A stretch of 64,000 nt of DNA, taken from contig NZ_FPBH01000011.1 in the NCBI RefSeq assembly GCF_900116445.1, positions 124,001-188,000 on the forward strand. Reading direction: 5' to 3'. The DNA comes from Paraburkholderia aspalathi. Lineage in GTDB: Bacteria; Pseudomonadota; Gammaproteobacteria; Burkholderiales; Burkholderiaceae. Below, in pieces: positions 26,719 to 34,964 of this stretch. The position numbers and the translations under genes were made by a program. The notes under the pieces were generated by a model that saw only the letters and a list, made by a program, of their open reading frames with translations, had not been told where the DNA came from and did not search any database. Within the stretch, counting starts at the first letter, position 1; every line of letters begins with the position of its first letter.

Positions 26719-27778
26719 GCTCTCGGTCGACAACCTGTTTCTCAGCTATGGCGACAACCCGATTCTAAAGGGCGTGTCGTTCGAACTGAACCCCGGCGAA
26801 GTGGTATGCCTGCTGGGCGCATCGGGCAGCGGCAAGACCACCCTGCTGCGCGCAGTCGCGGGACTCGAACAACCGTCTTCGGGCCGTATCGAACTGGACG
26901 GCAAGGTGTTTTTCGACGGTGCGTCCAAAGTCGATCTGCCAGTCGAACAACGTTCGCTTGGGCTGGTGTTTCAGTCGTATGCGCTGTGGCCGCATCGCAC
27001 GGTGGCGGACAACGTGGGCTATGGATTGAAGTTGCGGCGCGTATCAAGCGCGGAGCAAAAAAAACGCGTGCAGTCTGCGCTCGACCAACTCGGCCTCGGC
27101 CATCTCGCCGCGCGTTATCCGTATCAGCTTTCCGGCGGCCAGCAACAGCGTGTGGCGATTGCGCGGGCGCTGGTCTACAACCCGCCCGTCATTCTGCTCG
27201 ACGAACCGCTGTCGAATCTCGACGCCAAGCTGCGTGAAGAAGCGCGCGCCTGGTTGCGCGAACTGATCGTATCGCTCGGCCTGTCCGCGTTGTGCGTCAC
27301 GCACGACCAGACCGAAGCGATGGCGATGTCCGACCGCATCCTGCTTCTGCGCAACGGCCGCATCGAACAGGAAGGCACGCCCGCTGAACTGTATGGCGCG
27401 CCCCGCTCGCTCTATACCGCCGAATTCATGGGCAGCAATAACCGGATCGACGCGCGCGTTGCCGCGGTCGACGGTGAACGCGTGACGCTGGCCGGCGACG
27501 GCTGGCAATTGCAAGCCCAGGCGCGCGAAGCGCTTACCACCGGGCAAAACGCGCAGGCCGTGATTCGCCTCGAGCGCGTGCAGGTCACCGATGGCCCAGG
27601 CGCAAACCGCCTCGAGGCCGACCTCATCACGTCGATGTATCTCGGCGATCGTTGGGAATACCTGTTCCATTGCGGCGATCTGCGCCTACGCGCCTTCGGC
27701 CATGTGCCGCGCGCCGCCGGCCGTCACTGGATCGAATTCCCGGCCAACGACTGCTGGGCCTTCGCACAGGCGGGCTGA
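26711..27778 (+). CDS. ABC transporter ATP-binding protein (FbpC/PotA-like)
   Basis: 355 residues. Walker A GASGSGKTT, Q loop LVFQSYALWPH, signature LSGGQQQR, Walker B VILLDEPLSNLD and switch His VTHDQTEA are all intact. A TOBE-type regulatory domain follows (about 240-350). It energises the fused permease whose gene it overlaps by eight bases. Confidence 0.95.
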   Translation: MDKLSVDNLFLSYGDNPILKGVSFELNPGEVVCLLGASGSGKTTLLRAVAGLEQPSSGRIELDGKVFFDGASKVDLPVEQRSLGLVFQSYALWPHRTVADNVGYGLKLRRVSSAEQKKRVQSALDQLGLGHLAARYPYQLSGGQQQRVAIARALVYNPPVILLDEPLSNLDAKLREEARAWLRELIVSLGLSALCVTHDQTEAMAMSDRILLLRNGRIEQEGTPAELYGAPRSLYTAEFMGSNNRIDARVAAVDGERVTLAGDGWQLQAQAREALTTGQNAQAVIRLERVQVTDGPGANRLEADLITSMYLGDRWEYLFHCGDLRLRAFGHVPRAAGRHWIEFPANDCWAFAQAG

Positions 27779-27858
27779 AGCGAGTTCAAACGTGCTGATG
27801 GACCCAGCCACACCGTATCCCCAACCGAAGTGAATAAACCAAGCACAGGAGACTGTTG

Positions 27859-28935
27859 ATGAAGTGGAGCATGACAAAGGCGACCCTCGGCGTGACGTGC
27901 GCCGGCCTCGCTGGATTTGCAGCAACGGCGCATGCGCAATCGAGCGTGACCTTGTACGGGATCGTCGATGCGGGCGTCGAATACGTGAATCATGCGAGCA
28001 AGGACGGCGGCGCTGCGCGCCTCGTCTCGGGCGGCAAGAACACCTCACGTTGGGGCCTGCGTGGCGTCGAGGACCTCGGTGGCGGACTGAAGGCCGTCTT
28101 CCAGTTGGAAAGCGGCATCAACGTCGCGAACGGCCAGTTCGACGACGGTCCCGGCGCGATCTTCGACCGCCGCGCCACAATCGGCCTGAAAAACCGCTTC
28201 GGGCAAATCACGCTCGGCCGCAATTTCACGACCACCTACGACTACATGCTGCAGTTCGACCCGATGGGTTACGCGCCGAACTACTCGTGGGCGACGTCAT
28301 CCACTGCTACCGGTGGTCGTAAGGACGGCTTGTTCTCGCGCTCGGCCAACGCCGTGCGCTATGACGGCACGTACGCCGGCTTCAAGTTCGGCGCCATGTA
28401 CGGCTTCGGCAACGTGCCGGGCAGCATGAAGTCGAGCTCCAAGTACGACTTCGGTCTCGGCTACGAGAACGGTCCGTTTGCCGTCGTCGCCACCTTCGAC
28501 CGGCAGAACGGCGCGAACGACAGCGTGACGCCCGCGGATACCACCAACTACATTCAAGGCATCCACGCGGGCTTGAGCTACGACTTCGGCACGGTGAAGG
28601 CCATGGCCGGCTATCGCAACTATCGGCGCACCTTCCACACCGCCGCGCCGACCTTGCGCAGCGATATGTACTGGGTCGGCGGCCAATACGATGTGACGCC
28701 GTTCTTCTCGCTGTTTGCCGCGGTCTACCATCAGGACATCAAGGACGCGAGCGACGCCGATCCGACGCTGTTCTCGCTGCGCGCGCAATACGCATTGTCG
28801 AAGCGGACGGTGCTGTATATGGCGGGCGGTTACGCGATGGCCAAGCATGACAACGCGGTCAGTCTGTCGCGTGACCTGACTGGCGCGGCGGATACGCAAG
28901 CGGGTGTGACGGCGGGGATTCAGCACCGGTTCTGA
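27859..28935 (+). CDS. Outer-membrane porin (OmpC-like, Burkholderia type)
   Basis: 358 residues. A signal peptide ends at TAHA, then the typical mature start QSSVTLYGIVDAGVEYV, GGKNTSRWGLRG, and a terminal Phe (GIQHRF) recognised by the BAM machinery. It forms a 16-strand trimeric diffusion pore. ATG 27859 has AGGAG seven bases upstream. It is the last gene of the TCS-linked uptake unit, 80 bp after the ATPase, and is followed by a strong terminator. This suggests the porin admits the same substrate. Confidence 0.94.
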   Translation: MKWSMTKATLGVTCAGLAGFAATAHAQSSVTLYGIVDAGVEYVNHASKDGGAARLVSGGKNTSRWGLRGVEDLGGGLKAVFQLESGINVANGQFDDGPGAIFDRRATIGLKNRFGQITLGRNFTTTYDYMLQFDPMGYAPNYSWATSSTATGGRKDGLFSRSANAVRYDGTYAGFKFGAMYGFGNVPGSMKSSSKYDFGLGYENGPFAVVATFDRQNGANDSVTPADTTNYIQGIHAGLSYDFGTVKAMAGYRNYRRTFHTAAPTLRSDMYWVGGQYDVTPFFSLFAAVYHQDIKDASDADPTLFSLRAQYALSKRTVLYMAGGYAMAKHDNAVSLSRDLTGAADTQAGVTAGIQHRF

Positions 28936-28982
28936 CGCATCATGAACGGATAACGCATAGAGGCGTGCAGGCATCCAAAGCG

Positions 28983-29025
28983 GAGCGAGGCGCGGCGAAG
29001 GTCAATCCTTCGCCGCGCCTCGCTC
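28983..29025 (+). terminator. 19-bp perfect stem terminator after porin
   Basis: Arms 28983-29001 and 29007-29025 are exact complements (core GAGGCGCGGCGAAGG) around the loop TCAAT, followed by GTTTGCTTTT. It lies 48 bp after the porin stop and closes the uptake operon. Confidence 0.88.
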
Positions 29026-29107
29026 GTTTGCTTTTAGATGGATTCGGGCAGTCCATTCGCCTAGAATGGATCAGACAAACGGAGCACTCGCCGACAGGAG
29101 CCATGCC

Positions 29108-29251
29108 ATGTCCCAGGTAAGCCGTGATACCCGTAAGACGCCTCGCCACGGCCTGCTGTGGTTCATTGCATTGTGGCTGCTTGGCGTCGGCGGGACGGCA
29201 CTGCTCGTGCTTCCGTTTCATCTCCTGGTCGCTGCAGCAATGCATCACTAG
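29108..29251 (+). CDS. 47-residue single-span membrane protein
   Basis: MSQVSRDTRKTP is followed by one strong membrane helix (LLWFIALWLLGVGGTALLVL) and a short HH tail. A good AGGAG precedes ATG 29108. The size and Trp-rich helix recall the accessory subunits of bd-type oxidases (CydX/DUF2474-like), and a cydAB pair lies 10 kb away on the other strand. This is a resemblance only. It may be an unrelated small membrane protein. Confidence 0.55.
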   Translation: MSQVSRDTRKTPRHGLLWFIALWLLGVGGTALLVLPFHLLVAAAMHH

Positions 29252-29295
29252 CATCGGCATGGTCGCCGGCGCTTCTGCGTCCGTCCTTGCGCAAT

Positions 29296-29736
29296 TCAAG
29301 AATGTTCAAGCGTTGGTGGCAACTGTCCAAGTTGCCGGAACACCGATAGCCAGTCTTCAAGATGCCACGTCTTCGCGATTAAATTTCCACGCATCTGATG
29401 GAAAGAGTGAATCGCGAAGCTGATGTGTTTGGAACTGGCAGCAATGCCCAGTAGCGTCCCGGTTTGCGTACCCGTGATCTCTGCGCGAACGCCCACCCGG
29501 TCTCCATGAATCAACACGTCGAGAATGGTGATTTTCATATCCGGCAGTGCTGTGGCGATGTTCGCGAATATTTGAACCATCTGGTCAGGTCCCGGCGCCG
29601 CCCCAGCGGGCTCAGGAATATATTCCCAATCGGGCGTAACGACCTTTCGTAACAACACGACGCTTTTCTGCTCGAAGGCGCGATAGAGCCCTTCAATCGC
29701 TTCACGAGTGGTAGCTTCGTCGGTAGATACGGCCAT
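29296..29736 (-). CDS. SnoaL-like ester cyclase family protein
   Basis: 146 residues with the NTF2/SnoaL alpha+beta barrel pattern: an N-terminal helix (TREAIEGLYRAFEQKSV), the VTPDWEYIPEP turn, and strands ending in IAKTWHLEDWLSVFRQLGQ, typical of the ester-cyclase-like group. Catalytic function is unknown. AGGAG precedes the ATG by ten bases. It lies 29 bp downstream of the DUF1269 stop, on the same strand. Confidence 0.86.
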   Translation of the reverse strand: MAVSTDEATTREAIEGLYRAFEQKSVVLLRKVVTPDWEYIPEPAGAAPGPDQMVQIFANIATALPDMKITILDVLIHGDRVGVRAEITGTQTGTLLGIAASSKHISFAIHSFHQMRGNLIAKTWHLEDWLSVFRQLGQLPPTLEHS

Positions 29737-29765
29737 GTCCGGTTACTCCTGAAGAATGCACACGG

Positions 29766-30218
29766 TCAGGCAAGCGGTTTGCGAAACACACTCCCGCCGT
29801 AACCGAGCACGATATTGTCGACTTCAAACGGTGACGCCTCCTGCGCCTCGAGGATGAATGCCACGTGGCCCGGGGTCAGTTTGCCGGATATCGATGCGAC
29901 CAGGTCGTCGTCGAACGTCGCCTTGATCGCATGCTCAGCCAGTCCACCGCTCGCCCCTATCGTGAAGCCAAGTAGCGCCCCTGCCGGTCCACCAAGCATC
30001 CCAATCAAACCGCCCGTCAGCGCACCGATCACTGTGCCCCAAAACGGCCGGGTTTGCTTGTCGAGCAGGACCAGCTTACCTGTTGCGTCCTTTTGAACCA
30101 GCACGCCACTTTCGATTTTGAAACCAAGGTCTTTTTCCTCAAAATTCCGGAAATCCCGACCGGCTCTTTCGGCGACGTCCACACTGTCGAAAACCGCGAC
30201 GATCAACTGTTGTGCCAT
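29766..30218 (-). CDS. DUF1269 glycine-zipper membrane protein
   Basis: 150 residues starting MAQQLIVAVFDSVDVAERA. The central Gly/Ala zipper (FWGTVIGALTGGLIGMLGG, then LLGFTIGASGGL) suggests membrane insertion. The tail (SISGKLTPGHVAFILEAQE) matches DUF1269. Its own AAGGAG lies seven bases before the ATG, so it can be translated alone. The upstream LysR frame runs into it without a stop (see the 29766-31235 entry). The role of DUF1269 is unknown. Members are often in stress clusters. Confidence 0.88.
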   Translation of the reverse strand: MAQQLIVAVFDSVDVAERAGRDFRNFEEKDLGFKIESGVLVQKDATGKLVLLDKQTRPFWGTVIGALTGGLIGMLGGPAGALLGFTIGASGGLAEHAIKATFDDDLVASISGKLTPGHVAFILEAQEASPFEVDNIVLGYGGSVFRKPLA

Positions 30219-31235
30219 TTGATAGCTCCTTGACTCGGCTACGTTGTCTATCAAAGATAGTGATTTTCGCATCGCGTGCCATTTGTTTATTTCCGATTCA
30301 TGGTATCGGTCGAGGTGGGCTTTGACCTCGGCGCGCGCTCTGCCGAGGATTTCCGGCGTGCAATGGTTTAGCATCGTCACAATCAGTTGTACCCGCATGG
30401 GTATCTGACGTTGGGTCTGACTCAGGAGATTCAGTTCGAATGGCGGCAGCTCGAATTCCGGCAGGATTCGGACCAGCTTGCCCGCGGCGAGCGCATCTAC
30501 GCATGCCGGCTCTTCCAGCACCCCGATGCCGGCGTCCGACAGGATCATTTCATACATGGGCCGCCAATGACTGGTCTTGATCGCAGTACGGATCGGCGCG
30601 CTCTCCACAATGTTCGCCATGTGCCTGAGCGGCAACTGATCCGTGCCGAACATGCCCTGAACCCGAATAAACGGATGCTTGCCCAGTTCAGACGGTTCGG
30701 TGATCGGACCGTGCTGGCTGAGATAGCCTGGCGCGGCAACGAGAACCCGCCCAACCTGCCCCAACTGACGGGCAATGAACGCCCCTTCGCCAAGTTGTCC
30801 AAGACGAAACGAAATATCGACGCCCTCCGTCACCAGGTCGACGATCCGGTCGTTCAGGACCAGCTCCAGGTCCAGTTGCGGATAGGCTGCGCGCACCAGC
30901 GTCAACGCTTCCGGCACGACCGTCTCGCCAAAACAATGAGGCGCCGCGATACGAATCGTTCCCGTGAGACCCTGCTCGTCGCTCGACACTTCAGCGACCG
31001 CCTGTTCCACGGCGTGCAGAATCCTCTTGCTACAGTTGTAGAAAGTCACGCCCTCGGGCGTGCGATTGAAAGCGCGCGCACTACGGCGCAGGAGCCGGCA
31101 GCCAAGGTACTTCTCCAGCCGCTCGATGCGTTCGCTCGCGGCCGGCTGCCCGATATTGAGGTCCCGTGCCGCGCCGGAGATACTCCCACGCTCAACCACC
31201 CTGACGTAGATGCGCATGGCTTCGAGCAGATTCAC
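29766..31235 (-). CDS. LysR-type regulator whose frame reads through into DUF1269
   Basis: From GTG 31235 (GGAGG upstream) a LysR protein begins NLLEAMRIYVRVVERGS, with its winged helix (LNIGQPAASERIERLEKYLG) and a LysR-substrate domain to about residue 300. No stop occurs there. The frame continues through a linker (about 300-339) into DUF1269 at residue 340, giving one 489-residue frame. LysR proteins normally end near 300. Either this is a true fusion, or the LysR stop has been lost and the internal start at 30218 also operates. It is a close paralogue of the gene at 33702-34691, in an ungapped alignment. Longer in-frame extension upstream is non-conserved. Confidence 0.85.
   Translation of the reverse strand: MNLLEAMRIYVRVVERGSISGAARDLNIGQPAASERIERLEKYLGCRLLRRSARAFNRTPEGVTFYNCSKRILHAVEQAVAEVSSDEQGLTGTIRIAAPHCFGETVVPEALTLVRAAYPQLDLELVLNDRIVDLVTEGVDISFRLGQLGEGAFIARQLGQVGRVLVAAPGYLSQHGPITEPSELGKHPFIRVQGMFGTDQLPLRHMANIVESAPIRTAIKTSHWRPMYEMILSDAGIGVLEEPACVDALAAGKLVRILPEFELPPFELNLLSQTQRQIPMRVQLIVTMLNHCTPEILGRARAEVKAHLDRYHESEINKWHAMRKSLSLIDNVAESRSYQMAQQLIVAVFDSVDVAERAGRDFRNFEEKDLGFKIESGVLVQKDATGKLVLLDKQTRPFWGTVIGALTGGLIGMLGGPAGALLGFTIGASGGLAEHAIKATFDDDLVASISGKLTPGHVAFILEAQEASPFEVDNIVLGYGGSVFRKPLA
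30461..31235 (-). repeat. Left copy of long direct repeat (lysR)
   Basis: It aligns without gaps to 33917-34691, offset exactly 3,456 bp, from the start codons inward. A few mismatches per 100 bases are seen between about 30541 and 30780. Identity drops toward the C-terminal codons. Confidence 0.85.
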
Positions 31236-31776
31236 CGCACCCCACCTCCATTCGCAATGCGAATTATCTGGCGCAGCCTTTCTTGCTGCGATAGACAGCC
31301 TTGAACGGATGGTAACGATATGACAGGAGAATAAAAGGCCGCCAGTCCGATATGAAGTATCGAATGAGAAGCAGAGATTTACGACAAAACTATGTCGAAC
31401 TTTATCGGCACATGATCTCGCCTGACGCCGCTTGATACCTTGCCGGCCGGCCAGCATGCAAAACACAATCGGGTCGCCCGTCTGGCTTCGGAATGCCGCA
31501 TTCGGACTCATCCAGATCCTTTGCCCTGTTTCCATAATGTGCCTGGGCGGTATAACATCTCTGGACGCATAGTTGAACATCGACAATGTCACGTATATCT
31601 GCGCACCTCCTGATGACGAAGCAACGCTTAATGTGTACTTGCGGCGGCTGCGGCAGCACACATGCCTCAATCATCCGGACGAAAAATTTGCGCGAGCCTT
31701 AGACAGATGATCGCGAAGGCGGAAAGACATTCGCTCCATTCCCGGAATCAATAACGGTTCATCAATATTCAATCCG
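31236..31776. other. 541-bp divergent region before the DyP-encapsulin operon
   Basis: No gene is supported: the minus-strand frames here lack coding character. It holds the LysR-box candidate at 31250-31264 and presumably the DyP promoter. No ribosome site is obvious before the DyP ATG. Confidence 0.5.
31250..31264. promoter_or_regulatory. LysR-type T-N11-A palindrome
   Basis: ATTCGCAATGCGAAT is a six-base inverted repeat around AAT and contains T-N11-A, the classic LysR-regulator box. It lies 15 bp upstream of the left LysR start, where autoregulation is typical. The right LysR copy does not have an equally perfect site. Confidence 0.55.
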
Positions 31777-32835
31777 ATGCCCAAAGACACCCCAGAATCG
31801 CAAGCCGTCTGTAATGACATCACACGTAGCGCGATCTTCATCGTCGCGACCCTCGCGCCCGGCCAGGAGCCCGCTGAACAGGTGCGTGCGTGGTGCGGGG
31901 ACGTTGCCGCCCTGGTACGCTCGGTCGGCAAGCGCGTCCCCTCCGGCAACCTGTCGTGCGTGGTCGGCTTTGGCTCCGAAGTGTGGGACACGTTGTTCGG
32001 CGCCCCGCGCCCGGCGAGCCTGCATCCGTTCCGCGAATTCGGCGCAGGCGAACGCCGCGCCGTGAGTACGCCGGGGGATATCCTGCTGCACATCCGCGCG
32101 GATCAGATGGATCTCTGCTTCGAGCTCGCCACGCAGCTGACAGGACGGCTCGGTACGGCGGTCTCGGTCATCGAGGAAGTACACGGTTTTCGCAACTTCG
32201 ATCTGCGCAGCATGGTGGGCTTTGTTGACGGCACCGAGAATCCGCAGGGTCGCGAGGCTGTCGATTTCACCCGCATCGGTGACGAGGACCCGGAGTTCGA
32301 GGCCGGCAGTTATGTCATCGTGCAGAAGTATCTGCACGACATGACTGGCTGGAATTCGCTTTCCGTCGAGACTCAGGAGCGCATTATCGGCCGTACGAAA
32401 CTGGCTGACATTGAGCTCGATGCAGCGGTCAAACCGACGTGTTCACACAGCTCGCTCACCACGATCACCGAGAACGGCGAGGAAGTAAAAATCCTCCGCG
32501 ACAACATGCCATTCGGCCGCCCCGGCATGGGCGAATTCGGCACCTACTTTATCGGTTACGCGCGTTCGCCCGAGCCTATCGAGCAGATGATGGAAAACAT
32601 GTTCGTCGGGCGGCCGCCGGGCAACTACGACCGGCTGCTCGACTACAGCCGCGCGGTCACGGGCAACCTCTTCTTCATCCCGTCGGCCACCTTGCTCGAA
32701 GCGCTCGCAGATCGCGATCCGCAAGCGGCCGCCGCCGTTGTCGAGCAACCGCTCGAATCAACTTCATCCGCCGAGTCGCGTCACGACGGCTCGCTGAACA
32801 TTGGCTCTCTCAAGGGAATCTCTCAACATGAATAA
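31777..32835 (+). CDS. Dye-decolorizing (DyP) peroxidase, encapsulin cargo
   Basis: 352 residues of the DyP heme peroxidase fold. The GxxDG motif GFVDGTENP places the catalytic Asp at 151. The proximal heme His is 224 (SHSSLT) and the distal Arg is 241 (ILRDNMPFG). After residue 315 a flexible Ala/Glu/Ser linker leads to a terminal targeting peptide, DGSLNIGSLKG (337-347). This is the consensus that docks DyP inside encapsulin shells. It overlaps the encapsulin gene by eight bases, giving fixed stoichiometry. It oxidises dyes or phenolics with peroxide; the native substrate is unknown. ATG 31777 fits the family start. Confidence 0.96.
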   Translation: MPKDTPESQAVCNDITRSAIFIVATLAPGQEPAEQVRAWCGDVAALVRSVGKRVPSGNLSCVVGFGSEVWDTLFGAPRPASLHPFREFGAGERRAVSTPGDILLHIRADQMDLCFELATQLTGRLGTAVSVIEEVHGFRNFDLRSMVGFVDGTENPQGREAVDFTRIGDEDPEFEAGSYVIVQKYLHDMTGWNSLSVETQERIIGRTKLADIELDAAVKPTCSHSSLTTITENGEEVKILRDNMPFGRPGMGEFGTYFIGYARSPEPIEQMMENMFVGRPPGNYDRLLDYSRAVTGNLFFIPSATLLEALADRDPQAAAAVVEQPLESTSSAESRHDGSLNIGSLKGISQHE

Positions 32836-33631
32836 TCTGCATCGCGAGCTTGCCCCCATCTCCCGTGCCGCCTGGTCGCAGCTCGAAGACGAAGTGGCGC
32901 GCACGTTCAAGCGCAGCGTCGCCGGCCGTCGTGTGGTCGATGTCAAGGGTCCTGGCGGAACCGAACTGTCTGGCGTCGGCACGGGGCATCAGATCGCAAT
33001 CGCCGCGCCGCAGCAGGGCGTCGTGGCGAAGCTGGCTGAGGTAAAGAGCCTCGTGCAATTGACCGTGCCGTTCGAGCTGCAGCGCGAAGCAATCGACAGC
33101 GTCGTGCGCGGCGCGAAAGACGCCGACTGGCAGCCCGCGAAGGAAGCAGCCAAGCAGCTCGCCTATGCCGAAGATCGCGCGATTTTCGATGGATATAAGG
33201 CTGCGGGCATTGGCGGGCTTCGCGAAGGCTCGTCGAATCCGTCGCTCGCGCTGCCGGCCGACGTCAGCGATTATCCGAACACGATCAGCAACGCGCTCGA
33301 AGAGCTGCGGCTTGCCGGTGTCGACGGACCCTATTCCGTGCTGCTCGGCGCCGATGCATATACGGCGCTCGGCGAGGCGCGCGATCAGGGTTATCCGGTG
33401 ATCGAGCACATCAAGCGGATCGTGAATGGCGACATCATCTGGGCGCCCGCGCTTGCCGGCGGCAGCGTGCTATCCACGCGTGGCGGCGACTTCGAGTTGC
33501 ATCTTGGCGAAGAGCTGTCTATCGGATACGTGAGCCATACCGATACCGTAGTGCGCCTCTATCTGTGCGAGACGCTGACATTCCTGATGCTGACGAGCGA
33601 AGCGTCGGTGTCGTTGACGCAGGCAGAGTAA
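32828..33631 (+). CDS. Encapsulin nanocompartment shell protein (family 1)
   Basis: 267 residues of the HK97-fold encapsulin family. The start MNNLHRELAPISRAAWSQLE is the family N-terminal helix that binds cargo peptides. RRVVDVKGPGG, AEDRAIFDGYKAAGIGGL and YSVLLGADAYTAL are further conserved stretches. The protein self-assembles into a cytosolic icosahedral shell. Its partner cargo is the overlapping DyP peroxidase. The start lies inside the last codons of the DyP gene, so translational coupling is expected. Confidence 0.96.
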   Translation: MNNLHRELAPISRAAWSQLEDEVARTFKRSVAGRRVVDVKGPGGTELSGVGTGHQIAIAAPQQGVVAKLAEVKSLVQLTVPFELQREAIDSVVRGAKDADWQPAKEAAKQLAYAEDRAIFDGYKAAGIGGLREGSSNPSLALPADVSDYPNTISNALEELRLAGVDGPYSVLLGADAYTALGEARDQGYPVIEHIKRIVNGDIIWAPALAGGSVLSTRGGDFELHLGEELSIGYVSHTDTVVRLYLCETLTFLMLTSEASVSLTQAE

Positions 33632-33701
33632 GCGCCTTCCGATTCCTGCTATCGGTTGCCGGGGGTTGCCAGATATCCCGGCCTCAGCCATCGTTGCACG
33701 T

Positions 33702-34691
33702 TCAGGCCCGCAACGATGGTGTTAGAAGTGCGGACACATCATCGTCGGGAACTACTTCCAGGCGACTCGTCACTTCGCCGTAGTCGACGTGCGCCCGTTC
33801 GAGGATTTCCGACGTGCACTTTCTCAACATCGTCACCATCATCCGTACCCGTGGCGGCACCGGACGTTGCGCCTGAATCAGGACATTCAGATCGAAGGGC
33901 AGCACCTCGAATTCCGGCAGTATGCGTACGAGCCTGCCCTCCGCAAGCGCATCGACGCATGCCGGCTCTTCCAGCACCCCGATGCCGGCGCCGGACAGGA
34001 TCATTTCATACATGGGCCGCCAATGACTGGTCTTGATCGCAGTACGGATCGGCGCGCTCTCCACGATGTTCGCCATGTGCCTGAGCGGCAACTGATCCGT
34101 GCCGAACATGCCCTGAACCCGAATGAACGGATGCTTGACCAGTTCAGACGGCTCGGTGATCGGACCGTGCTGGCTGAGATAGCCTGGCGCGGCAACAAGA
34201 ACGCGCCCAACCTGCCCCAGCTGACGGGCAATGAACGCCCCTTCCCCAAGTTGCCCAAGACGAAACGAAATATCGACGCCCTCCGTCACGAGATCGACGA
34301 TCCGGTCGTTCAGGACCAGCTCCAGGTCCAGTTGCGGATAAGCTGCGCGCACGAGGGTCAACGCTTCCGGCACCACCGTCTCGCCAAAGCAATGCGGCGC
34401 CGCGATGCGAATCGTTCCCTTGAGATCCTGCCCGTCGTTCGACACTTCAGCAACGGCCTGCTCCACGGCGAGCAGAATCGCTTTGCTACGCTCGTAGAAC
34501 GTGACGCCTTCGGGCGTGCAATTGAAAGCGCGTGCGCTACGGAGCAGGAGCCGGCAGCCGAGGTATTTCTCCAGCCGCTCGATACGTTCGCTGGTAGCCG
34601 GCTGCCCGATATTGAGGTCCCGTGCCGCGCCGGAAATACTCTCGCGCTCAACCACCCTGACGTAAATCCGCATGGCTTCTAGCAGATTCAT
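33702..34691 (-). CDS. LysR-type regulator, second copy
   Basis: 329 residues from ATG 34691 (GGGAGG upstream). Winged helix LNIGQPATSERIERLEKYLG. The substrate domain is almost identical to the left paralogue over about residues 85-245. The C-terminal 40 residues differ and end in a normal stop (SALLTPSLRA). It points toward the encapsulin gene, so the DyP-encapsulin pair sits between two LysR genes of the same orientation. It probably regulates that pair. Which copy does so is unknown. Confidence 0.92.
   Translation of the reverse strand: MNLLEAMRIYVRVVERESISGAARDLNIGQPATSERIERLEKYLGCRLLLRSARAFNCTPEGVTFYERSKAILLAVEQAVAEVSNDGQDLKGTIRIAAPHCFGETVVPEALTLVRAAYPQLDLELVLNDRIVDLVTEGVDISFRLGQLGEGAFIARQLGQVGRVLVAAPGYLSQHGPITEPSELVKHPFIRVQGMFGTDQLPLRHMANIVESAPIRTAIKTSHWRPMYEMILSGAGIGVLEEPACVDALAEGRLVRILPEFEVLPFDLNVLIQAQRPVPPRVRMMVTMLRKCTSEILERAHVDYGEVTSRLEVVPDDDVSALLTPSLRA
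33917..34691 (-). repeat. Right copy of long direct repeat (lysR)
   Basis: Partner of 30461-31235, in the same orientation at an exact 3,456-bp spacing. Homologous recombination between the copies would delete the DyP-encapsulin genes. Confidence 0.85.
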
Positions 34692-34964
34692 AGTGCCCAA
34701 CCTCCCTTTGTACCGATCTCGCATGATTCGAACCAGTTTTTACGCATCGGAAGGCCCCTGCGAGGCGGCCTGGCAATGCGTATTCGATGGAGAACAGGTT
34801 AAGGCTGGGTCATCAGTCGCTGAGTGCACACATCGGGCCGACTCGGGTCAGTACAGTTCTGCTACGCTCCTTGCACCGGGCGGCGGCATGGCGAGTCGAG
34901 CGCTTGCCAGCCGGGGGAGAGGCCGATGCAACGTGCCGCTGCGGAACGCCAAGGGAATCGTCCG

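Noticed and set aside
30387..31304. A 305-residue plus-strand open frame, with a similar one at 33789-34682
   Set aside because: Both are antisense to the LysR paralogues and look alike only because the LysR genes are duplicated.
31402..31674. A 90-residue minus-strand frame upstream of DyP
   Set aside because: It has no ribosome site, no family similarity and a Cys/Arg-rich composition typical of non-coding DNA here.
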